Under the pieces are notes generated by a model, which saw nothing but the letters and a program-made list of their open reading frames with translations, was not told the DNA's origin and did not search any database. Shown here piece by piece: positions 12,171-22,404 of a DNA stretch of 64,000 nucleotides (position 1 is the first letter of the stretch; every line of letters starts with the position of its first letter). The DNA lies in the NCBI RefSeq assembly GCF_000730645.1, contig NZ_BBIU01000004.1, positions 1 through 64,000 of the forward strand, read 5' to 3'. A program made the translations under genes and the position numbers. This DNA is from Pseudomonas parafulva NBRC 16636 = DSM 17004. GTDB taxonomy: Bacteria > Pseudomonadota > Gammaproteobacteria > Pseudomonadales > Pseudomonadaceae.

Positions 12171-13274
12171 TTACAAACGCATCGGCATGACAACATACGA
12201 AGAGTCGTCGTTGCCTGCCTCCTGCAGCAGCGCGCTGCTGTTGGAGTCCGACAAGATCAGGCGAACCTGTTCAGTGGTCATAACCCCCAGCACATCCAGC
12301 AGGTAGCTGACGTTGAAGCCGATCTCCAAGGAGCTGCCTTCATAGTCCACGCTGATCTCTTCCTCAGCTTCTTCCTGCTCAGGGTTGTTGGCCTGAATTT
12401 TCAGCTGCCCGGCAGCCAACTGCAGACGGATGCCACGGTACTTTTCGTTGGACAAAATCGCGGTACGGCTAAAGGCCTCGCGCAGGGCTTGACGGTCGCC
12501 CACTACCAACTTGTCACCGCCCTTAGGCAGCACGCGCTCGTAGTCTGGGAATTTGCCGTCCACCAACTTGGAGGTGAATGTGAACTCACCGGTAGTGGCG
12601 CGGATGTGATGCTGACCCAAAACGATGCTGACCATGCCCTCAGGGTCGGTCAGCAGGCGGGCCAGTTCCAGAATACCTTTGCGTGGCACGATCACCTGGT
12701 GGCGATCGTCCTGCTCGATAGGTGCACTCATGGCGCAAAGGGCCAGGCGGTGACCATCGGTGGAAACAGCCCGCAGCGTGTTGCGCGAGACTTCAAGCAA
12801 CATACCGTTCAGGTAGTAGCGCACATCCTGCTGGGCCATGGCGAAGCTGGTGCGCTCGATCAGACGGCGCAGCTTGCTCTGTTCCAGGTTGCAGGTCAGC
12901 GAACCTGGGCCTTCTTCCACAGTGGGGAAATCATTGGCTGGCAGCGTCGACAGGGTAAAGCGGCTACGGCCAGCTTTGACCAGCAGTTTCTGCTCGTCCA
13001 CCTTGATGTCGATAAGCACATCGCTAGGCAGGCTCTTGCAGATGTCCATCAGCTTACGCGCCGGGACGGTGATTTCGCCAGGCTCGGCTGGCTCTTCGAG
13101 TTGCACGCGCCCTACCAGTTCGACCTCCAGGTCGGTACCGGTCAACGACAATTGCTGGCCCTGTACAACCAGCAATACGTTGGACAGCACCGGCAAGGTC
13201 TGGCGGCGCTCGACGACACCGGCGACCAGTTGCAGGGGTTTCAACAGGGCTTCGCGTTGAATGGTGAAATGCAT
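12171..13274 (-). CDS. dnaN: DNA polymerase III beta subunit (sliding clamp)
   Basis: A 367-residue processivity clamp made of three similar domains (DNA_pol3_beta N, middle, C). It dimerises into the ring that tethers Pol III and binds repair enzymes. It begins MHFTIQREALLKPLQLVAGVVERRQTLPVL and ends with the conserved YVVMPMRL, whose terminal MRL lines the protein-binding pocket. It lies 44 bp behind dnaA and 15 bp before recF in one leftward operon. Confidence 0.98.
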   Translation of the reverse strand: MHFTIQREALLKPLQLVAGVVERRQTLPVLSNVLLVVQGQQLSLTGTDLEVELVGRVQLEEPAEPGEITVPARKLMDICKSLPSDVLIDIKVDEQKLLVKAGRSRFTLSTLPANDFPTVEEGPGSLTCNLEQSKLRRLIERTSFAMAQQDVRYYLNGMLLEVSRNTLRAVSTDGHRLALCAMSAPIEQDDRHQVIVPRKGILELARLLTDPEGMVSIVLGQHHIRATTGEFTFTSKLVDGKFPDYERVLPKGGDKLVVGDRQALREAFSRTAILSNEKYRGIRLQLAAGQLKIQANNPEQEEAEEEISVDYEGSSLEIGFNVSYLLDVLGVMTTEQVRLILSDSNSSALLQEAGNDDSSYVVMPMRL

Positions 13275-13318
13275 GGTCTAGTCCCTTGCCTTCAATTAGC
13301 TAGCTGCGCCAACGGCCA

Positions 13319-14851
13319 TCAGGTCGTCAGCGTACGCAGCAGGTTCTTGTAGTCCTCGCGGATGTCCGCGTCGGATTCCTTAAGTTCGTTGATCTTGCGG
13401 CAGGCATGCAGCACGGTCGTATGGTCCCGACCACCGAACATGTCGCCGATCTCTGGCAAGCTGTGGTTGGTCAGCTCCTTGGACAGGGCCATGGCCACCT
13501 GCCGCGGGCGCGCCACCGAGCGCGAACGCCGCTTGGACAACAGATCGGAGATCTTGATCTTGTAGTACTCAGCCACCGTGCGCTGGATGTTATCCACACT
13601 CACCAGCTTGTCCTGCAGGGCCAGCAGGTCTTTGAGAGACTCACGGATCAGCTCGATGGTGATATCGCGCCCCATGAAGTGGGAGTGGGCGATTACCCGT
13701 TTCAGCGCACCTTCCAGCTCACGAACGTTGGAGCGTATGCGTTGGGCGATGAAGAACGCGGCATCATGCGGCAGCTCGACCTTGGCCTGGTCGGCCTTCT
13801 TCATCAGGATCGCGACACGGGTTTCCAGCTCTGGCGGCTCTACTGCCACGGTCAGGCCCCAACCGAAGCGCGACTTCAGTCGCTCTTCAAGGCCTTCGAT
13901 TTCCTTGGGATAGCGGTCGGACGTCAGGATGACTTGCTGGCCACCTTCAAGCAGGGCGTTGAAGGTGTGGAAGAATTCTTCCTGGGAGCGCTCCTTGCGG
14001 GCGAAGAACTGAATATCGTCGATCAGCAATGCATCCACAGAGCGGTAGAAACGCTTGAACTCGTTGATGGCGTTCAGCTGAAGGGCCTTGACCATGTCCG
14101 CGACAAAGCGCTCCGAATGCAGGTAGACCACCTTGGCATTCGGGTTCTTCTTCAGCAGGTGGTTACCCACAGCGTGCATCAGGTGAGTCTTGCCCAGGCC
14201 CACGCCGCCATAAAGGAACAGCGGGTTGTACCCGTGCTTGGGGTTGTCGGCCACCTGCCATGCCGCTGCCCTGGCCAGCTGGTTGGACTTGCCCTCTACA
14301 AAGGTATCGAACGTGAACGTGCGGTTCAGGTAGCTGGTGTGCTTGAGCGCGCCCTCTACCTGCACGGTGCGTTGCTCGGCCCGGCCATTGACGACAGGGG
14401 CCGAGGGAGGTTCGGCCATGGCGTCGAAGCTGTCCCTTGAAGACTGCTGAGCGGATTGTTCAACAGTGGAAGCTTCGGCCGGGGCCACCGCAGCAAGCTC
14501 GGGGGCCACAGCAACAGGCACGGCTTTTTGCGCCTGGGTCTGGGCCTGCGAGGCGGCGATAGCTGCACTCACCGGGGCGTTGGGTGCAGCACGGGGTGCT
14601 GAGCTGCGACGGCTGCCAATCAGCAACGAAAGGGCAGGCGCAATGCCACTGCCATTTTCCCCCAACAGTTCCAGCAAACGCCCCAGGTACTTTTCATTGA
14701 CCCAATCAAGGACGAAACGGTTGGGCGCGTAGACGCGCAACTCGTCGCCTTCGGCTTCGACCTGTAACGGACGGATCCAGGTGTTGAATTGTTGGGCAGG
14801 CAGTTCGTCGCGCAGAAGCTCTACGCACTGCTGCCAAAGTTCCACTGACAC
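13319..14851 (-). CDS. dnaA: chromosomal replication initiator DnaA
   Basis: A 510-residue initiator. Domain I ([28 protein letters not shown]) handles oligomerisation and helicase loading. Domain II is a long Ala/Pro-rich linker (about 95-175). Domain III is the AAA+ part with Walker [10 protein letters not shown], Walker [11 protein letters not shown] and a box VII arginine region. Domain IV has the DnaA signature [16 protein letters not shown]. The GTG at 14851 is preferred over an upstream ATG because the family starts at SVELWQQ. It is transcribed away from oriC, which lies directly upstream, so autoregulation by DnaA binding to the boxes there is likely. Confidence 0.97.
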   Translation of the reverse strand: MSVELWQQCVELLRDELPAQQFNTWIRPLQVEAEGDELRVYAPNRFVLDWVNEKYLGRLLELLGENGSGIAPALSLLIGSRRSSAPRAAPNAPVSAAIAASQAQTQAQKAVPVAVAPELAAVAPAEASTVEQSAQQSSRDSFDAMAEPPSAPVVNGRAEQRTVQVEGALKHTSYLNRTFTFDTFVEGKSNQLARAAAWQVADNPKHGYNPLFLYGGVGLGKTHLMHAVGNHLLKKNPNAKVVYLHSERFVADMVKALQLNAINEFKRFYRSVDALLIDDIQFFARKERSQEEFFHTFNALLEGGQQVILTSDRYPKEIEGLEERLKSRFGWGLTVAVEPPELETRVAILMKKADQAKVELPHDAAFFIAQRIRSNVRELEGALKRVIAHSHFMGRDITIELIRESLKDLLALQDKLVSVDNIQRTVAEYYKIKISDLLSKRRSRSVARPRQVAMALSKELTNHSLPEIGDMFGGRDHTTVLHACRKINELKESDADIREDYKNLLRTLTT

Positions 14852-14881
14852 GGATATCCCCTGAGTTTGAAAGCCGGACAA

Positions 14882-15353
14882 GGCCGAAACAAACCGCCAT
14901 TGTACCGATCGAGCGTCAACTTATCCACATGTGGACACCACGGTAGCCATGGCAAAACAGCCATTTACCGACTAAAACGACCTGACGCAGCTGTGAATAA
15001 ACCCTGTGGATAACGCAACCTGAGGGCTATGCACAACCCTGGGTCGAAATCTGTTGATAACTCCACTGTGGATAACGACCTATTTTATCCACACGTTCTC
15101 TCCAGGCCCGAAACAGGCGCAGCACCGGTTTGAAACAGACTTTTGAATCGCTGAAAGGACCGTTTTACAAGGCCTTCGAATGGTTATCCACAGAAGGTTA
15201 TCCACCTAAGCGTTATAAGTTCTTCAGAAAAGCTTTTTATATGTCTCTTCTTTTTTTCATGTTGAACGTGATCTGACTGCTCAATCAAGCCGATGCTGGC
15301 CCACCGCGCGCTGCCACTCATCCCGCCGTACATAAGGAAAGGCTGGTTGGAAA
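14882..15353. other. oriC: oriC: replication origin between dnaA and rpmH
   Basis: The intergenic region holds a dense set of DnaA boxes (TTATNCACA). Perfect ones are at 14921-14929, 14992-15000 (reverse), 15005-15013 (reverse), 15067-15075 (reverse), 15085-15093 and 15184-15192. One-mismatch boxes are at 15052-15060 and 15198-15206. An AT-rich tract at 15210-15265 near the rpmH side is the probable unwinding element. This dnaA-rpmH location is the known origin position in P. putida and P. aeruginosa. Confidence 0.93.
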
Positions 15354-15382
15354 TTGACCTACGGGCTTGCTTTCTCTAGAAT
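15354..15382 (+). promoter_or_regulatory. sigma-70 promoter of rpmH-rnpA-yidD-yidC
   Basis: TTGACC and TAGAAT are separated by exactly 17 bases and sit 60 bp before the rpmH start. This near-consensus promoter fits the high demand for ribosomal protein and RNase P. Confidence 0.8.
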
Positions 15383-15442
15383 CGCCGGTCTCTTAAAAGG
15401 GGGCCATCCCGGCCCGTCGTCGACAAACCCAGGTAACACGCC

Positions 15443-15577
15443 ATGAAACGTACTTTCCAACCAAGCACCATCAAGCGCGCGCGCACTCACGGTTTCCGTG
15501 CTCGTATGGCTACCAAGAACGGCCGCGCCGTACTGTCGCGTCGTCGTGCCAAAGGCCGTAAGCGTCTGGCCATTTGA
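15443..15577 (+). CDS. rpmH: 50S ribosomal protein L34
   Basis: A 44-residue, very basic protein beginning [20 protein letters not shown] and ending GRKRLAI, the full L34 sequence. It is a structural protein of the large subunit. It is the first gene rightward of oriC and is followed 13 bp later by rnpA, the conserved pair. Confidence 0.97.
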   Translation: MKRTFQPSTIKRARTHGFRARMATKNGRAVLSRRRAKGRKRLAI

Positions 15578-15590
15578 TTTTTCGGCACAG

Positions 15591-15995
15591 GTGGTGAGTC
15601 AGGACTTCAGTCGGGAAAAGCGACTGCTTACACCCCGGCATTTCAAAGCGGTCTTCGACTCCCCAACCGGCAAGGTTCCAGGGAAAAACCTGCTGATCCT
15701 TGCTCGCGAGAACGGGCTGGATCACCCGCGCCTTGGCCTGGTGATCGGCAAGAAGAGTGTCAAGCTCGCCGTTCAACGCAACCGCCTCAAGCGCTTGATG
15801 CGCGATTCCTTTCGTCTTAACCAGCAAACGCTTGCCGGCCTGGACATCGTGATCGTCGCGCGCAAGGGATTGGGTGAAGTGGAAAACCCGGAATTGCACC
15901 AACACTTTGGCAAGCTCTGGAAACGCCTGGCGCGCAGCCGACCGGCACCAGCAGCCACCGCCAATTCCGTAGGGGTAGACAGCCAAGATGCGTAA
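15591..15995 (+). CDS. rnpA: ribonuclease P protein component
   Basis: A 134-residue protein subunit of RNase P, which helps the M1 RNA remove 5' leaders from tRNA precursors. The RNA-binding RNR motif is in [18 protein letters not shown], with [12 protein letters not shown] before it. The GTG at 15591 gives the N-terminus [15 protein letters not shown] that matches family members; the longer frame upstream overlaps rpmH and is not conserved. A C-terminal Ala/Arg-rich tail follows. Its stop overlaps the yidD start by 8 bases. Confidence 0.95.
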   Translation: MVSQDFSREKRLLTPRHFKAVFDSPTGKVPGKNLLILARENGLDHPRLGLVIGKKSVKLAVQRNRLKRLMRDSFRLNQQTLAGLDIVIVARKGLGEVENPELHQHFGKLWKRLARSRPAPAATANSVGVDSQDA

Positions 15996-16233
15996 ACTGG
16001 CACTCGTTCCGATCCAGTTTTACCGTTATGCCATTAGTCCTCTGATGGCCAGCCACTGTCGTTTCTTCCCCAGCTGCTCCTGTTATGCCTATGAAGCCAT
16101 CGAAAACCACGGCCTCTGGCGTGGTGGGTGGCTAGCCGTTCGTCGCCTGGGGCGTTGTCATCCGTGGAACGACGGCGGTTTCGATCCCGTTCCTCCCGCT
16201 CCTTCCTCCCGAACTTCTTCGATAGCCGAGTAA
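15988..16233 (+). CDS. yidD: membrane protein insertion efficiency factor YidD
   Basis: An 81-residue protein with the conserved core [27 protein letters not shown] and RLGRCHPW (three-Cys haemolytic-domain signature). An amphipathic N-terminus attaches it to the inner membrane near YidC, where it aids insertion of membrane proteins. It overlaps rnpA and lies 2 bp before yidC, so all three are co-expressed. Confidence 0.93.
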   Translation: MRKLALVPIQFYRYAISPLMASHCRFFPSCSCYAYEAIENHGLWRGGWLAVRRLGRCHPWNDGGFDPVPPAPSSRTSSIAE

Positions 16234-16235
16234 TC

Positions 16236-17918
16236 ATGGATATTAAACGCACGATCCTGATCGTCGCCCTGGCAATCGTGTCCTACGTCATGGTCCTCAA
16301 GTGGAACCAGGACTACGGCCAGGCTGCCCTGCCGACTCAGAATACTGCTGCCAGCACTGCCAACCCGGGCTTGCCTGACGGTGTACCGGCGGGTAACGCC
16401 GGCGCCAGCGCCGATGTGCCTAGTGCCAACGCCGAGACCAGCCAGGCCGAGCTCGCACCGGTCGCTGTCAGCAAGGACCTGATCCGGGTCAAGACCGACG
16501 TCCTGAACCTGGCTATCGATCCGGTCGGTGGTGACATCGTCCAGCTGAACCTGCCGCAGTACCCGCGCCGTCAGGATCACCCGGACATTCCGTTCCAGCT
16601 GTTCGACAACGGTGGCGAACGCGTCTACCTGGCACAGAGCGGCCTGACAGGCGCCAACGGACCTGATGCACGTTCGGCCGGTCGCCCACTCTATGCGGCC
16701 GAGCAGAAGAGCTATCAGCTGGCCGACGGCCAGGAGCAACTGGTCGTCGACCTGAAGTTCAGCGATAACGGCGTCAACTACATCAAGCGCTTCAGCTTCA
16801 AGCGCGGTGAATACGACCTCACTGTCAGCTACCTGATCGACAACCAGAGCAGCCAGGCCTGGAGCGGCAACATGTTTGCCCAGCTCAAGCGGGATGCCAG
16901 CTCCGATCCTTCGTCGAGCACCGCTACCGGTACCGCCACTTACCTGGGCGCAGCCCTGTGGACACCTTCCGAGCCCTACAAAAAGGTCTCGATGAAGGAC
17001 ATCGACAAAGGTAGTTTGAAAGAAAATGTGTCTGGAGGCTGGGTCGCCTGGCTGCAGCACTACTTCGTAACCGCGTGGATCCCTGCCAAGTCGGACAACA
17101 ACGTTGTCCAGACCCGCAAGGACAGCCAGGGCAACTACATCATCGGCTACACCGGCCCGGCACTCAGCGTGCCTGCGGGCGGCAAGGCCGAAACCAGTGC
17201 CATGCTGTATGCCGGTCCGAAGATCCAGTCCAAGCTCAAGGAGTTGTCCCCAGGCTTGGAACTGACGGTGGACTACGGCTTCCTGTGGTTCATTGCCCAA
17301 CCGATTTTCTGGCTGCTGCAACATATCCACAGCCTGCTGGGTAACTGGGGCTGGTCGATCATCGTGCTGACCATGCTGATCAAAGGCTTGTTCTTCCCGT
17401 TGTCGGCTGCCAGCTACCGTTCCATGGCGCGCATGCGTGCCGTTTCGCCCAAGCTGGCCGCGCTGAAAGAACGCTTCGGTGACGATCGCCAGAAGATGTC
17501 CCAGGCGATGATGGAGCTGTACAAGAAAGAGAAGATCAACCCGCTGGGCGGCTGCTTGCCGATCCTGGTGCAGATGCCGGTATTCCTGGCCCTGTACTGG
17601 GTGCTGCTGGAAAGCGTCGAGATGCGCCAGGCCCCCTGGATGCTGTGGATTACCGACCTGTCGATCAAGGATCCGTTCTTCATCCTGCCGATCATCATGG
17701 GCGCCACCATGTTCATCCAGCAGCGTCTGAACCCGACCCCGCCGGACCCGATGCAGGCCAAAGTGATGAAGATGATGCCGATCATCTTCACCTTCTTCTT
17801 CCTGTGGTTCCCGGCTGGCCTGGTGCTGTACTGGGTTGTGAACAACTGCCTGTCCATCACTCAGCAGTGGTACATCACCCGCAGCATCGAAGCAGCCAGC
17901 AAAAAAGCTGCTGCCTGA
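16236..17918 (+). CDS. yidC: membrane protein insertase YidC
   Basis: A 560-residue Oxa1-family insertase. It has an N-terminal signal-anchor (about residues 5-22), a large periplasmic P1 domain (about 60-345), then five conserved transmembrane segments starting near 355 (FLWFIAQPIFWLLQHIHSLLGNWGWSIIVLT) with the hydrophilic-groove Arg in SYRSMARM. It inserts small membrane proteins, including AtpE encoded downstream in this window, alone or with SecYEG. Start ATG 16236 directly follows yidD. A terminator closes the transcript. Confidence 0.97.
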   Translation: MDIKRTILIVALAIVSYVMVLKWNQDYGQAALPTQNTAASTANPGLPDGVPAGNAGASADVPSANAETSQAELAPVAVSKDLIRVKTDVLNLAIDPVGGDIVQLNLPQYPRRQDHPDIPFQLFDNGGERVYLAQSGLTGANGPDARSAGRPLYAAEQKSYQLADGQEQLVVDLKFSDNGVNYIKRFSFKRGEYDLTVSYLIDNQSSQAWSGNMFAQLKRDASSDPSSSTATGTATYLGAALWTPSEPYKKVSMKDIDKGSLKENVSGGWVAWLQHYFVTAWIPAKSDNNVVQTRKDSQGNYIIGYTGPALSVPAGGKAETSAMLYAGPKIQSKLKELSPGLELTVDYGFLWFIAQPIFWLLQHIHSLLGNWGWSIIVLTMLIKGLFFPLSAASYRSMARMRAVSPKLAALKERFGDDRQKMSQAMMELYKKEKINPLGGCLPILVQMPVFLALYWVLLESVEMRQAPWMLWITDLSIKDPFFILPIIMGATMFIQQRLNPTPPDPMQAKVMKMMPIIFTFFFLWFPAGLVLYWVVNNCLSITQQWYITRSIEAASKKAAA

Positions 17919-17944
17919 CGGGCTACTGCGCTAGCCTGTGAATA

Positions 17945-17971
17945 AAAACGCCCCTCAGTGGGGCGTTTTTG
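17945..17971 (+). terminator. intrinsic terminator behind yidC
   Basis: AACGCCCC TCAGT GGGGCGTT followed by T's forms a GC-rich stem and U-tract 27 bases after the yidC stop. Confidence 0.9.
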
Positions 17972-18005
17972 CTATCTGTCGTTTTTGTCGTAGAGGCTTT
18001 CGAGC

Positions 18006-19376
18006 ATGAATACTGTGCGTGAAACCATCGTCGCCATTGCCACCGCCCAAGGGCGTGGTGGGGTGGGCATCGTCAGGCTGTCAGGGCCTCTGGCAGGCAG
18101 GGCCGGCGAATGGATCACCGGCCGTCACTTGACCCCGCGCCACGCCCATTACGGCGCGTTTCGAGGTGAGGATGGGCTGGTGCTGGACGAGGGCATTGCC
18201 TTGTTCTTTCCGGGCCCTAACTCGTTCACCGGGGAGGACGTGCTGGAGCTGCAGGGCCACGGTGGCCCGGTGGTGCTGGATATGTTGCTGCAGCGTTGCG
18301 TACAACTGGGTTGCCGTCTGGCCCGGCCAGGGGAATTCAGCGAACGCGCATTTCTCAATGACAAACTGGACCTGGCGCAGGCAGAGGCGATCGCCGACCT
18401 GATCGAGGCCAGTTCCAGCCAGGCCGCGCGCAATGCCCTGCGGTCGCTTCAAGGGGAATTCTCGAAACGTGTCCACAGCCTGACCGAAGCCCTGATTGCA
18501 TTGCGCATCTACGTGGAGGCTGCAATCGACTTCCCTGAGGAAGAGATTGATTTCCTTGCCGATGGCCACGTGCTGTCGATGCTGGATGCTGTGCGAGCAA
18601 CGTTATCCACAGTCCAGCGCGAAGCCGGGCAGGGCGCCTTGCTACGTGATGGCATGACTGTGGTAATTGCGGGTCGGCCCAACGCCGGCAAATCGAGCTT
18701 GCTAAACCAGCTGGCGGGGCGTGAAGCGGCAATCGTCACTGATATCGCCGGCACCACCCGGGACATCCTGCGTGAACATATCCACATCGACGGGATGCCC
18801 CTGCATGTTGTGGATACCGCAGGGTTGCGAGCAACCGAAGACCAGGTAGAAAAAATTGGCGTTGAACGTGCGCTCAAGGCCATTGGTGAAGCGGACCGTG
18901 TGCTGTTGGTGGTGGACTCCACCGCACCTGAAGCCAGTGACCCGTTCGCGCTGTGGCCGGAGTTTCTCGACCAGCGGCCTGACCCGTCCAAGGTCACACT
19001 CATCCGCAACAAGGCAGACCTGAGTGGTGAGCCTATTGCGCTTGAGCAGAGCGCGGATGGCCACGTCACCCTCACCCTCAGTGCCAAAGGCAACGATGGC
19101 GGCCTGCAGTTGCTGCGTGATCACCTCAAGGCCTGCATGGGGTACGAGCAAACTGCCGAAAGCGGGTTTAGCGCCCGCCGTCGACACCTTGATGCATTGC
19201 GCCAGGCCAGTGAGCACCTGGAGCATGGGCGGGCACAACTGACACTGGCGGGTGCCGGTGAGTTGTTGGCCGAAGACCTGCGCCAGGCGCAGCAAGCGTT
19301 GGGCGAGATCACAGGTGCCTTCAGTTCGGACGACCTGTTGGGCCGAATTTTCTCGAGCTTTTGCATCGGCAAGTAG
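18006..19376 (+). CDS. mnmE: tRNA-5-carboxymethylaminomethyluridine GTPase MnmE
   Basis: A 456-residue GTPase (TrmE) that with MnmG modifies the wobble uridine of several tRNAs. It has an N-terminal folate-binding domain (about 1-120), a helical domain, the inserted G domain with [21 protein letters not shown] and NKAD, and the C-terminal FCIGK whose Cys is required for modification. Its partner mnmG follows after a 470-bp gap that contains a DnaA-box cluster. Confidence 0.97.
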   Translation: MNTVRETIVAIATAQGRGGVGIVRLSGPLAGRAGEWITGRHLTPRHAHYGAFRGEDGLVLDEGIALFFPGPNSFTGEDVLELQGHGGPVVLDMLLQRCVQLGCRLARPGEFSERAFLNDKLDLAQAEAIADLIEASSSQAARNALRSLQGEFSKRVHSLTEALIALRIYVEAAIDFPEEEIDFLADGHVLSMLDAVRATLSTVQREAGQGALLRDGMTVVIAGRPNAGKSSLLNQLAGREAAIVTDIAGTTRDILREHIHIDGMPLHVVDTAGLRATEDQVEKIGVERALKAIGEADRVLLVVDSTAPEASDPFALWPEFLDQRPDPSKVTLIRNKADLSGEPIALEQSADGHVTLTLSAKGNDGGLQLLRDHLKACMGYEQTAESGFSARRRHLDALRQASEHLEHGRAQLTLAGAGELLAEDLRQAQQALGEITGAFSSDDLLGRIFSSFCIGK

Positions 19377-19396
19377 TTCACCGCAGCCTCGGGCAC

Positions 19397-19427
19397 AGCC
19401 GCTCCACATGGAGCGGCTTTTTTTTGC
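19397..19427 (+). terminator. intrinsic terminator behind mnmE
   Basis: AGCCGCTCC ACAT GGAGCGGCT followed by a run of T. The stem is 9 bp and starts 20 bases after the mnmE stop. Confidence 0.9.
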
Positions 19428-19843
19428 GCTTTTTTTGACCGTCTCGGGCTCAATTGGGTAACAGGAGCCCTGTGGAAAACCCTCAATGAGCTCAGTTGAT
19501 AAGCAGGCGTTTTTGTTGAGGGTAAATTGCCCTGTGGGTAAAAAGACCTTTTATGCACAGGCTAAAACCGCTTATCCATAGCCCTCATGGGTACTAGGCC
19601 ACAGGGTTTAATTTCTCTGTACATGGCTATTTGAAAGGCGTGCAGAACCTTATCCACAGATAAGGCTGTGCATAAGAATAAACATAAAAACAAAGCTTTT
19701 ATAAATTTCTCTTCTTTGATTTCTGTTGTCTGCCATTCATCCACAGACTGGTCAAAATTTGCTCAGGCGGTTCCTTTAAGGGGGGTGAAGTCCCTATACT
19801 TGTCGGCTTACCTTCTCTATTCGCAAAAACAGGCACGAGGTGC
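19428..19843. other. second DnaA-box cluster upstream of mnmG
   Basis: Perfect DnaA boxes are at 19551-19559 (TTATGCACA), 19650-19658 (TTATCCACA) and 19667-19675 (reverse). One-mismatch boxes are at 19471-19479, 19533-19541 and 19572-19580. A strongly AT-rich tract at 19672-19735 follows. The layout mimics oriC on a smaller scale. A -10-like TATACT at 19795-19800 probably serves mnmG. No gene is visible. Confidence 0.7.
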
Positions 19844-19846
19844 GTG

Positions 19847-21739
19847 GTGGATTTCCCTTCCCGTTTTGAAGTGATCGTCATCGGCGGCGGCCATGCCGGT
19901 ACCGAGGCTGCGCTTGCGTCTGCACGCATGGGTGTAAAAACCCTGCTGCTGACCCACAACGTGGAAACCCTCGGTCACATGAGCTGCAACCCCGCTATTG
20001 GCGGTATTGGCAAGAGCCATTTGGTCAAAGAGATCGATGCCCTGGGCGGCGCCATGGCCCTGGCTACCGACAAGAGCGGTATCCAGTTCCGTGTACTGAA
20101 CAACCGCAAAGGCCCAGCCGTTCGGGCAACCCGGGCACAGGCAGACCGCGCCATCTACAAGGCAGTGGTCCGCGAGATCCTGGAAAACCAGCCGAACCTG
20201 TGGATATTCCAGCAGTCCTGCGATGACCTGATCGTCGAGCAGGACGAGGTCAAGGGTGTGGTCACCCAGATGGGCCTGCGTTTCTTCGCCGATGCCGTGG
20301 TACTGACCACTGGTACGTTCCTCGGCGGGCTGATCCATATCGGCATGCAAAACCATTCCGGCGGTCGCGCCGGTGACCCACCCTCGATCGCCCTGGCACA
20401 CCGCATGCGTGAACTCCCGCTGCGGGTGGGTCGCCTGAAAACCGGTACGCCGCCGCGTATCGATGGCCGCTCCGTGGACTTTTCGGTGATGACCGAGCAG
20501 CCCGGCGATACCCCGATTCCGGTGATGTCGTTCATGGGTAATGCGGACATGCACCCGCGCCAGGTCAGTTGCTGGATCACCCACACCAATGCGCGGACCC
20601 ACGACATCATCGCTTCCAACCTCGACCGCTCGCCCATGTATTCAGGGGTTATCGAGGGGGTTGGGCCGCGCTACTGCCCGTCGATCGAAGACAAGATCCA
20701 CCGCTTCGCTGACAAGGAAAGCCATCAGGTATTCATCGAGCCGGAAGGCCTGAACACCCATGAGCTTTACCCAAACGGCATCTCCACTTCGCTGCCGTTT
20801 GACGTGCAGCTGGAGCTGGTACGGTCGATTCGCGGTATGGAAAATGCCCACATCGTTCGCCCCGGTTACGCCATCGAGTACGACTACTTCGACCCACGCG
20901 ACCTGAAGTACAGCCTTGAAACCAAGGTTATCGGCGGTTTGTTCTTCGCCGGCCAGATCAACGGCACCACGGGTTACGAGGAAGCCGGCGCCCAGGGCCT
21001 GCTGGCCGGGACCAACGCCGCACTGCGTGCCCAGGGCCGCGACAGCTGGTGCCCGCGGCGCGACGAGGCGTACATCGGTGTGCTGGTCGACGACCTGATT
21101 ACCCTGGGTACCCAGGAGCCGTACCGCATGTTCACCTCCCGTGCCGAGTACCGCCTGATTCTGCGCGAAGACAACGCCGACCTGCGGCTTACCGAAAAAG
21201 GCCGCGAACTGGGCCTGATCGATGACCAGCGCTGGGCAGCGTTCTGCACCAAGCGCGACGGTATCGAGCGTGAAGAGCAGCGCCTTAAAACCACCTGGGT
21301 GCGGCCGAACACTGAACAAGGCCAGGCCATTGTGGATAAGTTCGGCACGCCGCTTAGCCATGAATACAGCCTGCTCAACCTGCTGGCGCGCCCTGAAATC
21401 GACTATGCCGGCCTGATTGAGGCCACCAACGGTGAGCCGATTGACCCACAGGTTGCCGAACAGGTGGAAATCCGCACCAAGTACGCCGGTTACATCGACC
21501 GCCAGCAGGACGAGATCGCTCGCCTGCGGGCCAGCGAGGACACGCGCCTGCCTGTGGATATCGACTATTCGAGCATTTCTGGCTTGTCCAAGGAGATTCA
21601 GGGCAAGCTGGGCCAGACGCGCCCCGAAACCCTGGGCCAGGCTTCGCGCATCCCCGGTGTTACACCGGCCGCGATCTCCCTGTTGCTCATTCACCTGAAA
21701 AAACGCGGCGCCGGCCGCGAGTTGGAGCAAAGCGCTTGA
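19847..21739 (+). CDS. mnmG: tRNA uridine modification flavoprotein MnmG (GidA)
   Basis: A 630-residue FAD enzyme that together with MnmE installs carboxymethylaminomethyl groups on wobble U34. The N-terminal Rossmann motif is [11 protein letters not shown], followed by [18 protein letters not shown]. The GAGQ-type loops and the C-terminal helical GidA-associated domain binding MnmE are present to the end. Two GTG codons stand in tandem (19844 and 19847); the second gives the usual [15 protein letters not shown] start, but the first cannot be excluded. The stop overlaps rsmG. Confidence 0.96.
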   Translation: MDFPSRFEVIVIGGGHAGTEAALASARMGVKTLLLTHNVETLGHMSCNPAIGGIGKSHLVKEIDALGGAMALATDKSGIQFRVLNNRKGPAVRATRAQADRAIYKAVVREILENQPNLWIFQQSCDDLIVEQDEVKGVVTQMGLRFFADAVVLTTGTFLGGLIHIGMQNHSGGRAGDPPSIALAHRMRELPLRVGRLKTGTPPRIDGRSVDFSVMTEQPGDTPIPVMSFMGNADMHPRQVSCWITHTNARTHDIIASNLDRSPMYSGVIEGVGPRYCPSIEDKIHRFADKESHQVFIEPEGLNTHELYPNGISTSLPFDVQLELVRSIRGMENAHIVRPGYAIEYDYFDPRDLKYSLETKVIGGLFFAGQINGTTGYEEAGAQGLLAGTNAALRAQGRDSWCPRRDEAYIGVLVDDLITLGTQEPYRMFTSRAEYRLILREDNADLRLTEKGRELGLIDDQRWAAFCTKRDGIEREEQRLKTTWVRPNTEQGQAIVDKFGTPLSHEYSLLNLLARPEIDYAGLIEATNGEPIDPQVAEQVEIRTKYAGYIDRQQDEIARLRASEDTRLPVDIDYSSISGLSKEIQGKLGQTRPETLGQASRIPGVTPAAISLLLIHLKKRGAGRELEQSA

Positions 21740-22386
21740 GTGCCCTGGTCACCCCGCAACATGCCGAAGAGTTGTCCACAGGTGCCCGCGAACTGGGGGT
21801 GCCACTGAGCCCGGAGCAACACGACAAGCTGCTTGGCTACCTCGCTCTGTTGATCAAATGGAACAAAGCCTACAACCTCACCGCTGTGCGCGACCCCGAT
21901 GAGATGGTTTCGCGCCACTTGCTCGACAGCCTCAGCGTGATGCCGTTTATCCACAGCGAACGCCATGAATGGCTGGACGTGGGCAGCGGCGGTGGCATGC
22001 CTGGGGTGCCATTGGCTATTCTGCATCCGCACAAGCGTGTGACGGTGCTGGATGCCAATGGCAAGAAAACGCGCTTTCTGACCCAGGTGAAAATGGAGCT
22101 CAAGCTGGACAACCTCACGGTTATCCACAGCCGCGTGGAGGCGTTCGAGCCTGCACGTCCGTTCGATGGCATCGTCTCCCGTGCGTTCAGCAGCATGGAG
22201 AACTTCACCAACTGGACCCGCCACCTGGGCGACACCGGGACGCAATGGCTTGCAATGAAGGGGCTGCATCCTGCCGATGAACTGGTAGCATTGCCCGCAG
22301 ACTTCACAGTGGAAAGCGAGCAGGCCCTGACCGTTCCGGGTTGCCAGGGCCAGCGCCATCTGCTGATACTGCGCCGCAAGGCTTGA
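21736..22386 (+). CDS. rsmG: 16S rRNA (guanine-N7)-methyltransferase RsmG (GidB)
   Basis: A 216-residue SAM-dependent methyltransferase that modifies G527 of 16S rRNA. The SAM-binding loop is [16 protein letters not shown], with [14 protein letters not shown] before it and the later [10 protein letters not shown]. It begins with a rare TTG whose bases overlap the mnmG stop (TTGA), a coupled arrangement; [14 protein letters not shown] fits the N-terminus of P. putida-group homologues. parA follows after 18 bp. Confidence 0.95.
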   Translation: MSALVTPQHAEELSTGARELGVPLSPEQHDKLLGYLALLIKWNKAYNLTAVRDPDEMVSRHLLDSLSVMPFIHSERHEWLDVGSGGGMPGVPLAILHPHKRVTVLDANGKKTRFLTQVKMELKLDNLTVIHSRVEAFEPARPFDGIVSRAFSSMENFTNWTRHLGDTGTQWLAMKGLHPADELVALPADFTVESEQALTVPGCQGQRHLLILRRKA

Positions 22387-22404
22387 CTGGGAACACACGC
22401 AACA

